Below are positions 1-23,600 of a DNA stretch of 64,000 nt, piece after piece (the first letter of the stretch is position 1; each line of letters starts with the position of its first letter). Source of the stretch: Streptomyces sp. NA04227 (GTDB lineage Bacteria > Actinomycetota > Actinomycetes > Streptomycetales > Streptomycetaceae); contig NZ_CP054918.1 of assembly GCF_013364195.1 (NCBI RefSeq), positions 186,001 to 250,000 of the forward strand, read 5' to 3'. The notes beneath the pieces are model-generated. The model saw only the letters and a list, made by a program, of their open reading frames with translations, did no database searches and was not told where the DNA came from. A program made the position numbers and the translations under genes.

Positions 1-3000
1 TCGCCGATCAGGGCGCTGGGCCGCTCGGAGGTGAATCCGGGCGCGAACCTCTCCCAGTTCATGTCGGCCACGGCCACGAAGGTCTCGTCGTGCTCGACGG
101 CCTGTCGCAGCGCCGCGAGCGCGCGCTCGGGCGGCATCTCGTTGACGCCGCGCCGACGCATGTACTCCCCCGCGCCCTCCAGCGCCATCATGCCGCCGCT
201 CCAGCCGCCCCAGGCGATGGAGGTGGCACTCAGGCCGCGGGCACGGCGCTGTTCGGCGAGTGCGTCGAGGTAGGCGTTGGCGGCCCCGTACGCGGTGTGC
301 CGCCCGGCGCCCCAGACGCCGGAGCTGGAGGAGAACAGCACGAAGGCGTCGAGTTCGCGCTCGCCGAGGAGGGCGTCCAGGTGTGCGGCACCGCGCACCT
401 TGCCCGCGGTCAGCTGGGCGAAGTCCTCGGCGGTGGTGTCCGTGGCGAGAGTGGACTGCGGCAGCCCGGCGGCGTGTACGACGGCGCTGAGCGGCTGGTC
501 CTCGGGCACGGCGGCCAGTACGGCGGCGAGCGCGTCCCGGTCGGCGGCGTCGCAGGCCGCCAGGGTGACCTCGGTGCCCGACTCCCTTATTTCCCGGGCG
601 AGTTCGGCGGCTCCGGGCGCCTCGGGCCCGCGCCTGCTGGTGAGGACGAGGTGTGCGGCGCCGTTCTCGGCCAGCCAGCGGGCCACATGGGCGCCGACCC
701 CGCCCGTACCGCCCGTGACGAGTACCGTCCCGCGCGGCTGCCAGACCCGCTCCGGGGCGGCGTCGTGCAGCGGCCGCCGCGTCAGGCGTCGGCCGAAGGT
801 TCCGGTGGCGCGGACGGCGAGCTGGTCCTCGTCGCCGATACCCGCGAGCGCCTTCGCCACCCGGCCGAGCGCGCGCTCGTCGAGGGTGGCGGGCAGGTCG
901 ATCAACCCGCCCCAGACTGCGGGCAGTTCGAGCGCCACGGCCCGGCCGAGACCCCACAGCGCGGCCTGGTCCGGCAGCGCGGGCCGGTCGCCCTGGCCGA
1001 CCGAGACGGCCCCGCTCGTGGCGCACCACAGGGGCGCGGTGACGGAGGCGTCGGCGAGCGCCTGGACGAGTACGAGGGTGGCGGCGGGGTCGGCTCCGGC
1101 CGGTGTGCCAAGGAGCGAGAGGATGCCGCGCAGCTCGGGCAACGTGCCGCTGGTGTCGGCCAGTTGAGCCGACAGCGCGGTACGTCCGAGGGCGAGTGGA
1201 TCGGTTTCCAGGACGACACTCTCGGCGCCGTTCGCGGTCAGCCCGGCGGCGAGCGCGGCGGCCCTGCCGTCCGGGTCCCCGCCCTCCGGGGCGACGATCA
1301 GCCAGGTCCCGTCGAGCGTGGCCCCGGCGGCGGTGACCGGCTTCCACGCGATGCCGTAGCGCCAGGAGTCCAGGGCCGACCGCTCCCGCTGGGCGCGCCG
1401 CCAGGAGCCGAGCGCGGGCAGCAGCTCGCCGAGCGCGGCCCTCGCGGACTCACTGTCCAGGCTCGCGACCGTGCCGGTCAGCGCGGCGAGGTCCTCCCGC
1501 TCCACGGCGTCCCAGAAGGCCTCTTCCACCTCGTCCACGGCGTGCCGCTCCCCCACCCCTTCGGGCTGGGCGGCACCGGACGTCAGCCAGTAGCTCTGCC
1601 GCTGGAAGGCGTAGGTCGGCAGGTCGACACGGCGGGCGCCGCCTGCGGCGAAGACGGCGTTCCAGTCGACGGCCACGCCCCGGGTCCAGGCCTCGGCGAG
1701 GGACGTCAACACCCGTCGCAGACCGCCTTCTTGACGACGGAGCGTGCCCTGCGCGACGACCTCCGCACCCGCGTCGTCGGCCGTCTCCGATATGCCGTAC
1801 GTCAGGACAGGGTGCGCACTCGACTCCACGAACACGTCGAAACCGTCGGCGAGCAGAGCCCGTACGACCGGCTCGAAGCTCACCGGGCGACGGCAGTTCT
1901 CGTACCAGTACGCGGCATCCAACTCGACGCCGGTCAACGCCTCACCCGTGACCGTCGAGTACAGCGGAACACTGCCCTCACGCGGCTCCACGAAGGACAA
2001 CAGGTCAAGGATGCGGTCATGCAGCGGGTCGACCTGCGCACAGTGCGAAGCGACCGTCGAACCGATCACCTTCGCGCGGACTTCCTCCGCCTCCAGCTCC
2101 GCCACCAGCTCTTCCAGAGCCGGGACTTCACCAGCGACCGTCACCGAACGCGGACCATTGTTCCCCGCGATCGACAACGCGTCCCCGAACCGGGCGATAC
2201 GCGTCTCGACTTCGGCAGCGGGCAACGACACCGAGGCAACCGCGCCCTTGCCCACAAGCTCGTCGGCGAAGAGCTGAGACCTCAACACCACGATCCGCGC
2301 GGCGTCCTCCAGCGACAACGCACCCGACACCGCAGCAGCCGCGATCTCACCCTGCGAATGCCCCACCACCGCATCCGGCTCGACACCCACCGACCGCCAC
2401 ACAGCAGCCAGCGACACCATCACCGTGAACAACACCGGCTGAAGCACCTCGATGCGCTCCAGCGACGGCGCACCTTCACCGCCCCGCACGACCGCCTCGA
2501 CCGACCAGTCGACATACGCCTCCACCGCGCCCGCCACCTCGGCGAAGCGCTCCGCGAACACCGGGGAAGAGTCCAGGAGTTCGACCGCCATGCCCTCCCA
2601 CTGCGAACCCTGCCCCGGGAACACGAACACCGTCTTCCCGGACACGTCGGCGACGCCCGAGACGGCCGGGGCCTCAAGTCCCGTCAGGAGCTGGTCGGTT
2701 GTGGTGCCGAGGGCGACGCTGCGGTGCTCGAAGACGGCGCGGGTGGCGGCCAGCGAGTGGCCGAGGTCGCGGGGGGCGAGGTCGGGGTGTGCGGCGACGT
2801 ACCGGGCCAGGCGGGAGCGCTGGGCCTGAAGGGCGGCGGCGCTCTTGGCGGAGACGATCCAGGGCAGGAGGGCGCCTTCGCCTGCGAGGGCGGGGCCCTC
2901 GTCGGTGGCCGCGGGGGCCTCCTCCGGCGTCGGTTCGGGTGCCTCTTCGAGGATGGCGTGGGCGTTGGTGCCGCTGAGGCCGAAGGAGGAGACGGCGGCG

Positions 3001-4322
3001 CGCCGGGGGCGGCCGGTCTCGGGCCAGTCGCGCGGTTCGAGGAGGAGTTCCACGGCGCCCGCGGACCAGTCGATGTGCGAGGACGGTTCGTCCACGTGCA
3101 GGGTCTTGGGCAGCTTGGCGTGCCGTAGTGCCTGCACGGTCTTGATGACACCGCCGACGCCCGCCGCGGCCTGTGCGTGGCCGATGTTGGACTTGATCGA
3201 GCCGAGCAGCAGCGGGTGGTGCTCGCCGCGGTCCTTGCCGTAGGTGGCCATCAGGGCGTGCGCCTCGATGGGGTCGCCGAGCCGGGTACCGGTGCCGTGG
3301 GCCTCCACCGCGTCGACGTCCTGCGGCTGGAGGCGGGCGTTGGCCAGGGCCTGGCGGATGACGCGCTGCTGGGCGCGTCCGCTGGGGGCGGTGAGGCCGT
3401 TGCTGGCGCCGTCCTGGTTGACGGCGGTGCCGCGGATGACGGCGAGGACGGGGTGGTTCCTGCGGCGGGCCTCGGAGAGGCGTTCGAGCAGGAGCAGGCC
3501 GACGCCCTCGGACCAGCCGGTGCCGTCGGCGCCCGCGGCGAACGCCTTGCAGCGCCCGTTGAAGGCCATGACCTGCTGCTCGCTGAAGCCGACGAACAGT
3601 CCGGGGGTGGCCATCACGGTGACGCCGCCGGTGAGCGCCATCGAGCACTCGCCTTGCCGCAGGGCCTGTACGGCCTGGTGCAGGGCGACCAGGGAGGAGG
3701 AGCAGGCGGTGTCGAGGGTGACGGCCGGCCCCTCGAGGCCGAAGGTGTACGAGAGGCGTCCGGCGATGACGCTGGCGACGCCGCCGGTGACGAGGTGTCC
3801 GGCGACACCTTCGGGTACGTCGGTGAGGTTCTGCCCGTAGGCGGGCTGGGTGGCGCCGACGAAGACACCGGTCGGGCTGCCCTTGAGGGTGGCCGGATCG
3901 ATGCCCGCGCGCTCGAAGGTCTCCCAGGCCGATTCGAGCAGCAGCCGCTGCTGCGGGTCCATGGCGAGCGCCTCGCGCGGGGAGATCCCGAAGAAGGCGG
4001 GGTCGAACTCGTCGGCGTTGTGCACGAAGCAGGCCTCGGTGGCCACGCTGCCGCCGTCCTCGGGGTCGTGCAGTTCGGCGAGGTCCCAGCCGCGGTTGAC
4101 GGGGAACTCGGTGACGGCGTCGCCGCCGCCGAGGACGAACTCCCAGAGTTCTTCCGGGGATTCGACGCCGCCCGGGTAGCGGCAGCTCATCGCGACGACC
4201 GCGATGGGTTCGTGCGGCGCGTCGGTGAGTTTGCGGTTCTGCTCGCGCAGGTTCGCGGTCTCGGTCAGGGATGCCCGCAGCGCTTCGACGAGCTTGTCCG
4301 AAGAGGAACTTGGGGTACTCAT
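1..4322 (-). CDS. salAIX: Modular polyketide synthase, module 14 (KS-AT-KR..., truncated by the window edge); SalAIX-like
   Basis: Partial: about 1440 codons from ATG 4322 (GGAG 9 bases upstream) to the left edge. The N terminus ([16 protein letters not shown], then NLREQNRKL) is a coiled coil unlike those of the sister proteins. KS about 36-460 (Cys207, codon 3702-3704); AT about 558-907 with Ser656 (2355-2357) and VASH 757-760 (2043-2054), so probably ethylmalonyl; KR core about 1198-1411 with loop 691-720, Trp 312-314, His 297-299 (A2 pattern) and Tyr1345 (288-290). No DH lies between AT and KR. The ACP and anything after it are beyond the edge. By collinearity this is the last module, setting O at C3 and ethyl at C2, next to the C1 carboxyl. 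Only 27 bp separate it from the upstream gene. Confidence 0.88.
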   Translation of the reverse strand, partial: MSTPSSSSDKLVEALRASLTETANLREQNRKLTDAPHEPIAVVAMSCRYPGGVESPEELWEFVLGGGDAVTEFPVNRGWDLAELHDPEDGGSVATEACFVHNADEFDPAFFGISPREALAMDPQQRLLLESAWETFERAGIDPATLKGSPTGVFVGATQPAYGQNLTDVPEGVAGHLVTGGVASVIAGRLSYTFGLEGPAVTLDTACSSSLVALHQAVQALRQGECSMALTGGVTVMATPGLFVGFSEQQVMAFNGRCKAFAAGADGTGWSEGVGLLLLERLSEARRRNHPVLAVIRGTAVNQDGASNGLTAPSGRAQQRVIRQALANARLQPQDVDAVEAHGTGTRLGDPIEAHALMATYGKDRGEHHPLLLGSIKSNIGHAQAAAGVGGVIKTVQALRHAKLPKTLHVDEPSSHIDWSAGAVELLLEPRDWPETGRPRRAAVSSFGLSGTNAHAILEEAPEPTPEEAPAATDEGPALAGEGALLPWIVSAKSAAALQAQRSRLARYVAAHPDLAPRDLGHSLAATRAVFEHRSVALGTTTDQLLTGLEAPAVSGVADVSGKTVFVFPGQGSQWEGMAVELLDSSPVFAERFAEVAGAVEAYVDWSVEAVVRGGEGAPSLERIEVLQPVLFTVMVSLAAVWRSVGVEPDAVVGHSQGEIAAAAVSGALSLEDAARIVVLRSQLFADELVGKGAVASVSLPAAEVETRIARFGDALSIAGNNGPRSVTVAGEVPALEELVAELEAEEVRAKVIGSTVASHCAQVDPLHDRILDLLSFVEPREGSVPLYSTVTGEALTGVELDAAYWYENCRRPVSFEPVVRALLADGFDVFVESSAHPVLTYGISETADDAGAEVVAQGTLRRQEGGLRRVLTSLAEAWTRGVAVDWNAVFAAGGARRVDLPTYAFQRQSYWLTSGAAQPEGVGERHAVDEVEEAFWDAVEREDLAALTGTVASLDSESARAALGELLPALGSWRRAQRERSALDSWRYGIAWKPVTAAGATLDGTWLIVAPEGGDPDGRAAALAAGLTANGAESVVLETDPLALGRTALSAQLADTSGTLPELRGILSLLGTPAGADPAATLVLVQALADASVTAPLWCATSGAVSVGQGDRPALPDQAALWGLGRAVALELPAVWGGLIDLPATLDERALGRVAKALAGIGDEDQLAVRATGTFGRRLTRRPLHDAAPERVWQPRGTVLVTGGTGGVGAHVARWLAENGAAHLVLTSRRGPEAPGAAELAREIRESGTEVTLAACDAADRDALAAVLAAVPEDQPLSAVVHAAGLPQSTLATDTTAEDFAQLTAGKVRGAAHLDALLGERELDAFVLFSSSSGVWGAGRHTAYGAANAYLDALAEQRRARGLSATSIAWGGWSGGMMALEGAGEYMRRRGVNEMPPERALAALRQAVEHDETFVAVADMNWERFAPGFTSERPSALIG
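1690..2660 (-). repeat. VASH-type AT block, copy in module 14
   Basis: Partner of 27310-28290. It uses more A/T-ending codons than the module 9 copy. Confidence 0.83.
4210..4322 (-). other. Distinct N-terminal docking coiled coil of SalAIX
   Basis: About 35 residues before the [15 protein letters not shown] then NLREQNRKL, a different heptad pattern from the NE(D/E/Q)KL..YLK.VTADL..TR..L form of the upstream proteins. Presumed partner of the unusual SalAVIII tail. Confidence 0.72.
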
Positions 4323-4331
4323 GGCTGTGAT

Positions 4332-4335
4332 CTCC
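4332..4335 (-). promoter_or_regulatory. Ribosome binding site of salAIX
   Basis: GGAG, 9 bases before ATG 4322, in the 27-bp gap after salAVIII. Confidence 0.68.
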
Positions 4336-4349
4336 GCTCCACGGGCGCG

Positions 4350-15605
<11,256 letters not shown>

Positions 15606-15663
15606 CTACCGGGAACAGGACCGGGCACGGGAAGCGGAAGGCCGAAGCGGCGCCGTTCATGCG

Positions 15664-18600
15664 TTATTTCGTTTCGAGTTCGTCGTCGAGCATTCCGAAC
15701 AGCTCGTCGTCGGAGGCGGAGTCGACGTCGCTCTCGCCCCGGTCGTCCTGGCCGGCGCCGTCCGTGCCGTTCCAGGTGGCCAACAGGGCCTGGAGGCGGC
15801 CGCTGATACGGGAGCGGGCCTCGGCGTCGGCGGGCGCGCCGCCGAGCAGCGCTTCGAGCCGCCCGATCTCCTCCAGGACGGGTTCGACGCCGTCCGCGTC
15901 GCCGAGGAGTTCGGTGCGGATCTCGGCGGCGAGCTCGGCCGGGGTGGGGTGGTCGAAGACGAGCGTGGAGGGCAGGCTCAGGCCGGTGGCCGCGCCGAGC
16001 CGGTTGCGTAGTTCGACCGCGCTGAGCGAGTCGAAGCCGAGCTCGCGGAACGGGCGGTCGGGGCCGACGGCGGCCAGGGCGCCCTCGCCCGCGGTGCCGT
16101 GTCCGAGGACGGACGCGGCCTGTTTGCGGACCAGTTCGAGCAGGATGCGCTCCTGCTCGGCGGGCGGCTGACTGCGCAGCCGGGCGAGCAGTGCCTCGGG
16201 GGCACCGGCGTCCTCCTCGGCAGTGGCCTCGGCCTCGGCCTGCGCGGCGGCGACCTTGGCGGCGGCCTCGGGCACCATCTCGAACAGCGGGCTGTTGCGC
16301 TCGGTGTTGGTGCCGAGCGAGAAGCTGTCCCAGCGGATGTCGATGACGACCGGGTTGGTCTCCTCGTGGTCCAGGGACTGCTGCAGGGCCGCGGTCGCCT
16401 GCTCGGGTGTCAGCTCCCACACGCCCTGGAGGCGGGCGCGTTCGCCGACGCCGTTGTCCGCCATGCCGCTGCCCTGCCAGGTGCCCCAGACCACGGAGGT
16501 CGCGGGCAGCCCCTGGGCGCGCCGCTGTTCGGCGAGGGCGTCGAGGAAGGTGTTGCCGGGCGTGTAGTTGCCCAGGCCCGCGGAGCCGTAGGCGGCGCCG
16601 AAGGAGGAGAACAGGACGAAGGCGCTCAGTTCGGCGTCCGCGGTCAGCTCGGCCAGGTGCAGGGCGCCGTGCGCCTTGACCTTGAAGGTGTTCTCCAGGC
16701 GGTCCGGGGTCAGCGAGTCGACCATGCCGTCGTCGAGTACGGCGGCGGTGTGGAACACGGAGGTCAGCGGCTTCTCGGCGGGGATCGCGGCGATCACCCC
16801 GGCCAGTGCGTCGCGGTCGGAGACGTCGACCGCGGCGATGGTCACCTCGGCGCCCAACTCCTTGAGTTCGACGGCGAGTTCTGCGGCCCCGGGCGCGTCC
16901 TGGCCGCTGCGGCTGAGCAGCAGCAGGTGCTCGGCTCCGGCCCGGGCGAGCCAGCGGGCGGTGTTCGCGCCGAGGCCGCCGGTGCCGCCGGTGATCAGCG
17001 CGGTGCCCTCGGGCCGCCAGGTGCGGGCGGGGGTGGTGTCGCCGAGCGGTGCGCGGACGAGCCTGCGCACCAGGACGTTCCAGGAGCGGATGGCGAGCTG
17101 GTCCTCGTCGCCGGGCTCGGTGAGCACCCCGGCCAGCCGGGTCCAGGCCTCCTCGTCGGGCTCCTTGGGCAGGTCGACGATGCCGCCCCACAGGCGCGGG
17201 TGCTCCTGGACCAGGACCCGGGCCAGACCCCACACGGCGGCCTGCAACGGGCTGGTGACGGCGTCGGAGTCGCCGACCGACACGGCGCCCTGGGTCAGCG
17301 TCCACAACGGGGCGTCGAACTCGGCGAGTTCACGGACCTGGAGGATCGCCTGGACGAGGGTGACGGTCCCGGCGAGGCCGAGCGGCAGTGCCTCGTACTC
17401 GGGGTGCGGGCGCTCGTCGAGGGAGAGCAGCGACAGGACGCCGGTGATCTCGCCGTCGTCGGACAGCGTCTCGTGGATCTGCTGGGCCAGCGTGTAGCGG
17501 TCGGACGCGTCGATCTCGACGCCGATCCGCACGGTGTGCGCGCCGCGCTCCTTGAGCTGCCGCTCGGCGGCGTCGGCGAGTTCACCGGCGGCGCCCTCGG
17601 ACTCGATGACGAGCCAGGTTCCGCTCAGGGCGGGTTCGGCGGTCTCGGCGACCGTCCAGACGTTGCGGTAGCGCCAGGAGTCCATGGCGGACTTTTCCCT
17701 TCGGGCCCGCCGCCAGCTGGTCAGGGCGGGCAGTACGGAGCTGATGGACTGGTCCTCGCCGAGTTCGAGCCCCTGGAGCGAGGCGAGGTCGCCGTTCTCG
17801 ACGGCGGCCCAGAACGCGGCGTCGACCTCGTCGACGACGCCGCCGGGCGTGGCGACGGCGGCCTGTTCGGTCTCGGCGTCGAGCCAGTAACCGCGGTGCT
17901 GGAAGGCGTACGTGGGCAGCGGCACCTTGCGTGCGTCCCGGCCCTGGTGGACGGCCTCCCAGTCGACCTGGGCGCCATGTGCCCAGGCCTCGCCGAGGGA
18001 GGTGAGGAAGCGCAGTTCGCCGCCCTCGTCGCGGCGCAGGGTGCCGAGCGTGACGGCCTGCGTGCCCAGGACGTCGATGGTCTCCTGGACGCCGACGGTG
18101 AGCACCGGGTGGGCGCTGGCCTCGACGAACAGTCCGTGCCCGGCGCCGATCAGGTCCCGCACACCGTCCTCGAAGCGGACGGTGCCGCGCAGGTTGGTGT
18201 ACCAGTACTCGGCGTCCAGCTCGGTGCCGGTGATGTGCTCGCCGGTGACCGTGGAGAAGAACGGCACCTCGGTGGCGCGCGGCGCGATGCCTTCGAGGGC
18301 GCCGAGCACGTCCGCGCGGATCGACTCGACCTGGGCGGAGTGCGAGGCGTAGTCGACGTTGATCCGGCGGGCGCGTACCCCGTCGTTCTCGCAGGCGGCG
18401 AGGAGTTCGTCCAGGGCGTCGGGGTCACCCGAAACCACCGTGGAGCGGGGGCCGTTGACGGACGCGAGCGAGAGCCGCTCGCCCCAGCCGTCGATCCGCG
18501 TACGCACGTTCTCGGCCGTGTCGGCAACGGACACCATGCCGCCCTTGCCCGCGAGCGCGAGCAGCGCCTTGGCCCGCAGCGCCGACACCTTCGCCGCGTC

Positions 18601-20616
18601 GTCCAGGGACAGCGCGCCGGAGACGGCGGCCGCGGCGATCTCGCCCTGCGAGTGGCCCAGTACGGCGGCGGGCCGCACACCGTTCGCACGCCACAGTTCG
18701 GCGAGGGAGACCATCACGGCCCACAGCGCGGGCTGGACCACGTCCACCCGCTCGAAGCCGGGCGCGCCCTCGTTCTGCCGCAGGACGTCGATGAGCGACC
18801 AGTCCACGTACGGCCGGAGCGCCTCGGCGCACTCGTTGAGGCGGGCCGCGAACACCGGTGAGGAGTCCAGGAGTTGGACCGCCATGCCCTCCCACTGGGA
18901 GCCCTGGCCGGGGAAGACGAAGACGGGCCGGTCGGCGCCGGGGGCGGCCTCGGTGCCCAGGTTGTCGCCGTCGGCGAGTGCCTGGAGCCCGGCCAGGAAT
19001 CCGTCGTGGCCCGCGGCGGCCACGCCCGCGCGCACCGGGTGCGCGGCGCGGGTGGTGGCGAGCGAGTACGCGGTGGCGGCGTGGTCGGTGCCGTCGCCGT
19101 CGCGTACGTGGGCCAGCAGACGTGCGGCCTGGTCGCGCAGCGCGGCCGGGGTGCGTCCGGACACCACCCACAGGGCGGGGCGCGTGTCCGGTTCGGCGGA
19201 CTCGCCATCTTCGGCGGGGTCGGCGGCCGGGGCCTCTTCGAGGACGACGTGCGCGTTGGTGCCGCTGACACCGAAGGAGGAGACACCGGCGCGGCGGGGC
19301 TGGTCGCCGGAGTCCCAGTCGCGTGCCTCGGTGAGCAGTTCGACGGTGCCCGCGGACCAGTCGATGTGCGGCGAGCGCTCCTCGGCGTGCAGCGTGCGCG
19401 GGAGGCGTCCGTGGCGCATGGCCTGCACCATCTTGATGACGCCTGCGATTCCGGCGACAGGTCCGCCGTGGCCGATGTTGGACTTCACCGAGCCCAGCCA
19501 GAGCGGCTGTTCGGGACTCTTGTCCTTGCCGTACGTGGCGATCAGCGCCTGCGCCTCGATGGGGTCACCGAGGGTGGTGCCGGTGCCGTGCGCCTCGACC
19601 GCGTCGACCTGACCGGGCGTGAGCCGGGCGTTGGCGAGCGCCCTGCGGATGACCTCCTGCTGGGCGGGCTCGCTCGGCGCGGTCAGTCCGTTGCTCGCGC
19701 CGTCCTGGTTCAGGGCCGAGCCCCGCACCACGGCGAGGATCTGGTGGCCCGCCTTCCGGGCGTCGGAGAGCCGCTCGACGAGGAGCACTCCGGCGCCCTC
19801 GGACCAGGTGGTGCCGTCGGCGGCGGCACCGAACGCCTTGCAGCGCCCGTCGGGTGCGAGGGCCCGCTGGCGGCTGAACTCGACGAAGGCGGCGGGGCTC
19901 GCCATGACGGCGACACCGGCGGCGAGGGCGAGGTCGCACTCGCGGCGCCGCAGCGCCTGTACGGCCAGGTGCAGGGCGACCAGACCGGAGGAGCAGGCGG
20001 TGTCGACGGTGACGGCGGGCCCGGCCAGGCCGAAGGTGTAGGCGATACGGCCGGACAGCACGCTCGACATGGTGCCGGTGCCGATGTAGCCCTCGCTGCC
20101 CTCGGGCAGCGTGCCGAGGCGGGAGGCGTAGTCGGAGGCGACGGCACCGACGAAGACGCCGGTCGAGGTCGCCTTCATCGACAGCGGGTCGAAGCCGCCG
20201 CGCTCCAGGGACTCCCAGGCGGTCTCCAGGAAGAGCCGCTGCTGCGGGTCCATGGCGGCGGCCTCGCGCGGCGAGATGCCGAACAGTTCCGGGTCGAACA
20301 GGGTGGCCCCGTCCAGGAAGCCGCCCTCGCGTACGTAGGTCTTGCCCGGCTTGTCGGGGTCCGGGTCGTAGAGCCCTTCCACGTCCCAGCCGCGGTCGGT
20401 GGGGAAGGTGCTGATCGCGTCGGTGCCCGAGGCGATCAGGTCCCAGAAGCCCTCCGGGTCGGTGACGCCGCCGGGGAAGCGGCAGGACATCGAGACGATC
20501 GCGATCGGCTCGTGGTCGGCGTCCTCGGCGTCGCGCAGCTGCTGCTTGGTGCGGCTGAGGTCGGCGGTGACGCGCTTGAGGTAATCGCGGAGCTTCTCTT
20601 CGTTGCTCGTCGACAT
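15664..20616 (-). CDS. salAVII: Modular polyketide synthase, module 11 (KS-AT-KR-ACP); SalAVII-like
   Basis: 1650 residues, ATG 20616 with AAGGAG 11 bases upstream, stop TAA at 15664-15666. N-terminal docking helix [15 protein letters not shown] 35-462 (Cys208 in TACSSG), methylmalonyl AT 561-907 (Ser656, YASH 756-759), structural KR half from about 966, KR 1203-1409, ACP 1483-1566 (Ser1530), C-terminal [13 protein letters not shown] docking helix. The KR keeps the glycine-rich loop (16961-17000), LDD (16729-16737) and Tyr (16564-16566), and lacks the A-type Trp, so it is B-type, the only B-type KR in the window that works without a DH. It should set a D-type hydroxyl, matching C9-OH with methyl at C8 in salinomycin. 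It lies between the module 10 gene (43 bp gap) and the module 12-13 gene (58 bp gap). Confidence 0.9.
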   Translation of the reverse strand: MSTSNEEKLRDYLKRVTADLSRTKQQLRDAEDADHEPIAIVSMSCRFPGGVTDPEGFWDLIASGTDAISTFPTDRGWDVEGLYDPDPDKPGKTYVREGGFLDGATLFDPELFGISPREAAAMDPQQRLFLETAWESLERGGFDPLSMKATSTGVFVGAVASDYASRLGTLPEGSEGYIGTGTMSSVLSGRIAYTFGLAGPAVTVDTACSSGLVALHLAVQALRRRECDLALAAGVAVMASPAAFVEFSRQRALAPDGRCKAFGAAADGTTWSEGAGVLLVERLSDARKAGHQILAVVRGSALNQDGASNGLTAPSEPAQQEVIRRALANARLTPGQVDAVEAHGTGTTLGDPIEAQALIATYGKDKSPEQPLWLGSVKSNIGHGGPVAGIAGVIKMVQAMRHGRLPRTLHAEERSPHIDWSAGTVELLTEARDWDSGDQPRRAGVSSFGVSGTNAHVVLEEAPAADPAEDGESAEPDTRPALWVVSGRTPAALRDQAARLLAHVRDGDGTDHAATAYSLATTRAAHPVRAGVAAAGHDGFLAGLQALADGDNLGTEAAPGADRPVFVFPGQGSQWEGMAVQLLDSSPVFAARLNECAEALRPYVDWSLIDVLRQNEGAPGFERVDVVQPALWAVMVSLAELWRANGVRPAAVLGHSQGEIAAAAVSGALSLDDAAKVSALRAKALLALAGKGGMVSVADTAENVRTRIDGWGERLSLASVNGPRSTVVSGDPDALDELLAACENDGVRARRINVDYASHSAQVESIRADVLGALEGIAPRATEVPFFSTVTGEHITGTELDAEYWYTNLRGTVRFEDGVRDLIGAGHGLFVEASAHPVLTVGVQETIDVLGTQAVTLGTLRRDEGGELRFLTSLGEAWAHGAQVDWEAVHQGRDARKVPLPTYAFQHRGYWLDAETEQAAVATPGGVVDEVDAAFWAAVENGDLASLQGLELGEDQSISSVLPALTSWRRARREKSAMDSWRYRNVWTVAETAEPALSGTWLVIESEGAAGELADAAERQLKERGAHTVRIGVEIDASDRYTLAQQIHETLSDDGEITGVLSLLSLDERPHPEYEALPLGLAGTVTLVQAILQVRELAEFDAPLWTLTQGAVSVGDSDAVTSPLQAAVWGLARVLVQEHPRLWGGIVDLPKEPDEEAWTRLAGVLTEPGDEDQLAIRSWNVLVRRLVRAPLGDTTPARTWRPEGTALITGGTGGLGANTARWLARAGAEHLLLLSRSGQDAPGAAELAVELKELGAEVTIAAVDVSDRDALAGVIAAIPAEKPLTSVFHTAAVLDDGMVDSLTPDRLENTFKVKAHGALHLAELTADAELSAFVLFSSFGAAYGSAGLGNYTPGNTFLDALAEQRRAQGLPATSVVWGTWQGSGMADNGVGERARLQGVWELTPEQATAALQQSLDHEETNPVVIDIRWDSFSLGTNTERNSPLFEMVPEAAAKVAAAQAEAEATAEEDAGAPEALLARLRSQPPAEQERILLELVRKQAASVLGHGTAGEGALAAVGPDRPFRELGFDSLSAVELRNRLGAATGLSLPSTLVFDHPTPAELAAEIRTELLGDADGVEPVLEEIGRLEALLGGAPADAEARSRISGRLQALLATWNGTDGAGQDDRGESDVDSASDDELFGMLDDELETK

Positions 20617-20627
20617 GGTGTCGAGTA

Positions 20628-20633
20628 CTCCTT
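20628..20633 (-). promoter_or_regulatory. Ribosome binding site of salAVII
   Basis: AAGGAG, 11 bases before ATG 20616, in a 43-bp gap. Confidence 0.72.
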
Positions 20634-20659
20634 GTGGATACGTGGCTGGAGGAGCAGGG

Positions 20660-23600
20660 TCAGGAAGCTCCCAATTCCTTGTCGATCAGGTCGAAGATCT
20701 CGTCGTCGGAGACCGAGTCCAGGGCGCCGGAGTCGAGGACGGAGCCCCGGCCGGTGCCGCCGGAGCCGTCGCGCCACTTCCACAGCAGCGCCTCCAGACG
20801 GCCGACGACCGCCTCGCGGTCCTCACCCTCGGGTTCGCTCGCGGCGAGCGCCGCCTCCAGTGCCTCGAACTCCCGGGCGCCGGGGCCGCTTTGGACGGTG
20901 ACGGTGCCGAGCCGGTCGAGCAGGTGCTGCGCGAGCGCCAGCGGCGTGGGGTGGCTGAACACAAGAGTGGCGGGCAGGCTCAGACCGGTGGCGGCGGTGA
21001 GCCGGTTGCGCAGTTCGACGGCGGTCAGCGAGTCGAAACCGAGGTCGCGGAAGGCGCGTTCGGCCTCGACGGAGTCCGTCTCGCTGTGTCCGAGTACGGC
21101 GGCGACGCGACTGCGGACCAGGTCGGTCAGGGTGCGCTCCTGCTCCTCGGGTCCCATCGCGGCGAGCCGCGCCGTGAACGACTGCGCCTCGGCCGCGTCC
21201 TGGCCTGCCGCGGTGCGGCGCAGCGGCGTACGTACGGCTGTGTTCCCGGCGGAGCCGGTGCCCGCGGCCTCGGCGGCCGACGCCAGTTCCGCGGTCGGGA
21301 CGAGCCGGGAGGCGAAGGAGCCGACCGTGGCCACCGGGGCGCCGGTCGCGTCCGCCACCACGAGGGCCACTTCCTCGGGGCCGACGGGCTTGAGGTGGAC
21401 GCGGACCCGTCCGGCTCCGGCCGCGTGCAGCCGCAGACCGCTCCACGCGTGCGGCAGCCAGACCGTGCCGTCCTCCGCTTCCGGCCCGCTGACCGCGAGC
21501 GCGTGGAGCGCCGAGTCGAGCAGGGCCGGATGGAGGCCGTAGCGGCCTGCTTCGTCCTGCTGCTCCTCGGGCAGCACCACCTCGGCGAACACTCCGCCAC
21601 CGTCGCCCGCGAGATAGACGTCGGCCAACCCCTGAAAGGCCGGCCCGTACCCGTACCCCTGCTGGTGAAGCCCCTCATAGAACCCGGCCAGGTCCACCCG
21701 CTCGGCGCCGGACGGCGGCCACGCGGTCAGCGCCTCACCCTCTGCGGGTGCCTCGGAACGCACGAGCCGCCCCTGTGCGTGCCGGGTCCAGGCGGCGGTG
21801 TCCCCGGCGTTCTCCGGCCGCCCGTGGACACTCACCGTCCGGCCGGACTCGCTCTCGGCACCCACCACGACCTGCACCTGTACGGCGCCGTCGTCGGGGA
21901 TCAACAGGGGTGCGTCCAGGGCGAATTCGGCCAGCGTGTCGCATCCGGCCTCGTCGCCCGCGCGGACCGCGAGTTCGACGAAGGCACCGCCGGGCACCAC
22001 CCGCGCGCCCGCGACGACATGGTCGGCGAGCCAGGGGTGGGTGCGCAGCGACAGCCGCCCGGTCAGCACCGTCAGGTCACCCTCGGCCAGCCGTACGGCC
22101 GCGCCCAGCATCGGGTGGTCCGTGACGCCGAGTCCGGCGGCACTGACGTCCGCCGCGGCGTTCGCACCCGTGTCCAGCCAGTAACGGGTGCGCTGGAAGG
22201 CGTACGTGGGCAGGTCGGCGCCGTTGGCCTCGTGACCGGCGTACACCCGGCCCCAGTCGACCGCGGCACCGTACGCCCACGCCTCGGCGAACGAGGCGAG
22301 CAACCGCCGCGAGCCGCCCTCGTCACGCCGCAACGTCCCGAGCGTCACCGCCGACGAGCCGACAGCGTCGACGCTCTCCTGGACTCCGACCGTCAGTACG
22401 GGGTGCGCGCTCGACTCCAGGAACACGGAGTGTCCGGATTCGAGCAACTGCCGTACGGCGCGCTCGAATTGGACCGTGTTGCGGAGGTTGGTGTACCAGT
22501 ACTCGGCATCCAGCTCCGGGCCGGTTACGAACTCGCCCGTGACCGTGGACAGGAACGGAACCTCGGCCGCGCGCGGCTCAATACCCGCGAGGGCGTTGAG
22601 GACTTCGTCGCGGATCTGCTCCACCTGCGGGCCGTGCGAGGCGTAATCCACGTTGATACGGCGGGCACGGACCTCGTCCAGCTCGCAGGCCGACATGAGC
22701 TCGTCCAGGGCCTCGGGATCCCCCGAAACCACCGTGGACTGAGGGCCGTTGACCGAAGCGAGGGCCAGACGTTCACCCCAACCCGCAATACGCGTACGAA
22801 CGTTCTCCGCAGAGTCAGCAACGGACACCATGCCGCCCTTACCCGCCAGCGCCAACAGCGCCTTCGCACGCAGAGCCGACACCTTCGCCGCGTCCTCCAA
22901 CGACAACGCACCCGCCACCGCAGCCGCGGCGATCTCGCCCTGCGAGTGACCAATCACCACAGCAGGCACCACACCAGCCGCCCGCCACACCTCAGCAAGC
23001 GACACCATCACCGCCCACAACACCGGCTGAACAACATCCACCCGGTCAAAGCCCGGCGCACCCTCCACCTGCCGCAACACATCCGTCAGCGACCACTCCA
23101 CAAACGGCTCAAGAGCCTTCGCGCACTCACCGAGCCGCGACGCGAACACCGGCGAGGAATCCAGGAGTTCGACCGCCATCCCCGCCCACTGCGACCCCTG
23201 CCCGGGGAAGACCAGTACCGCCTTGCCGCCGTTGTCGCGGCCCTGGAGGGCTCCGGCGGCGAGGTCGCCCTCGGCGAGGGACTTCAGGGCGTGGAGGGTG
23301 TCCTCGTGGCCGGGGGCGGTGACGGCGGCGCGGTGGTCGAAGGCGGAGCGGGTGGTGGCGAGGGCGACCGCGGTGGCGGACCGGTCGGGGTCGCCGGCGG
23401 TGGCGTAGGTCCGGAGGCGCTCGGCCTGGCCGCGCAGGGCTGCCGCCGACTTCGCGGAGAGCAGCCACGGCACGGCACCGTCGAGCCGGGCGAGGAGTGC
23501 CGGTTCGTCGGTGTCCTCGGGGGTGCGGGCGTCCGCCTCGGACGGGGTCGGGGCGGGAGCCGGGGCTTCTTCCAGGACGACGTGGGCGTTGGTGCCGCTG

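Noticed and set aside
21290..22118. Module 10 DH as an obviously dead domain
   Set aside because: Catalytic His and Asp and the GYGYGPAF motif are all present, so sequence gives no ground to call it inactive; only the lack of a KR makes it orphaned.
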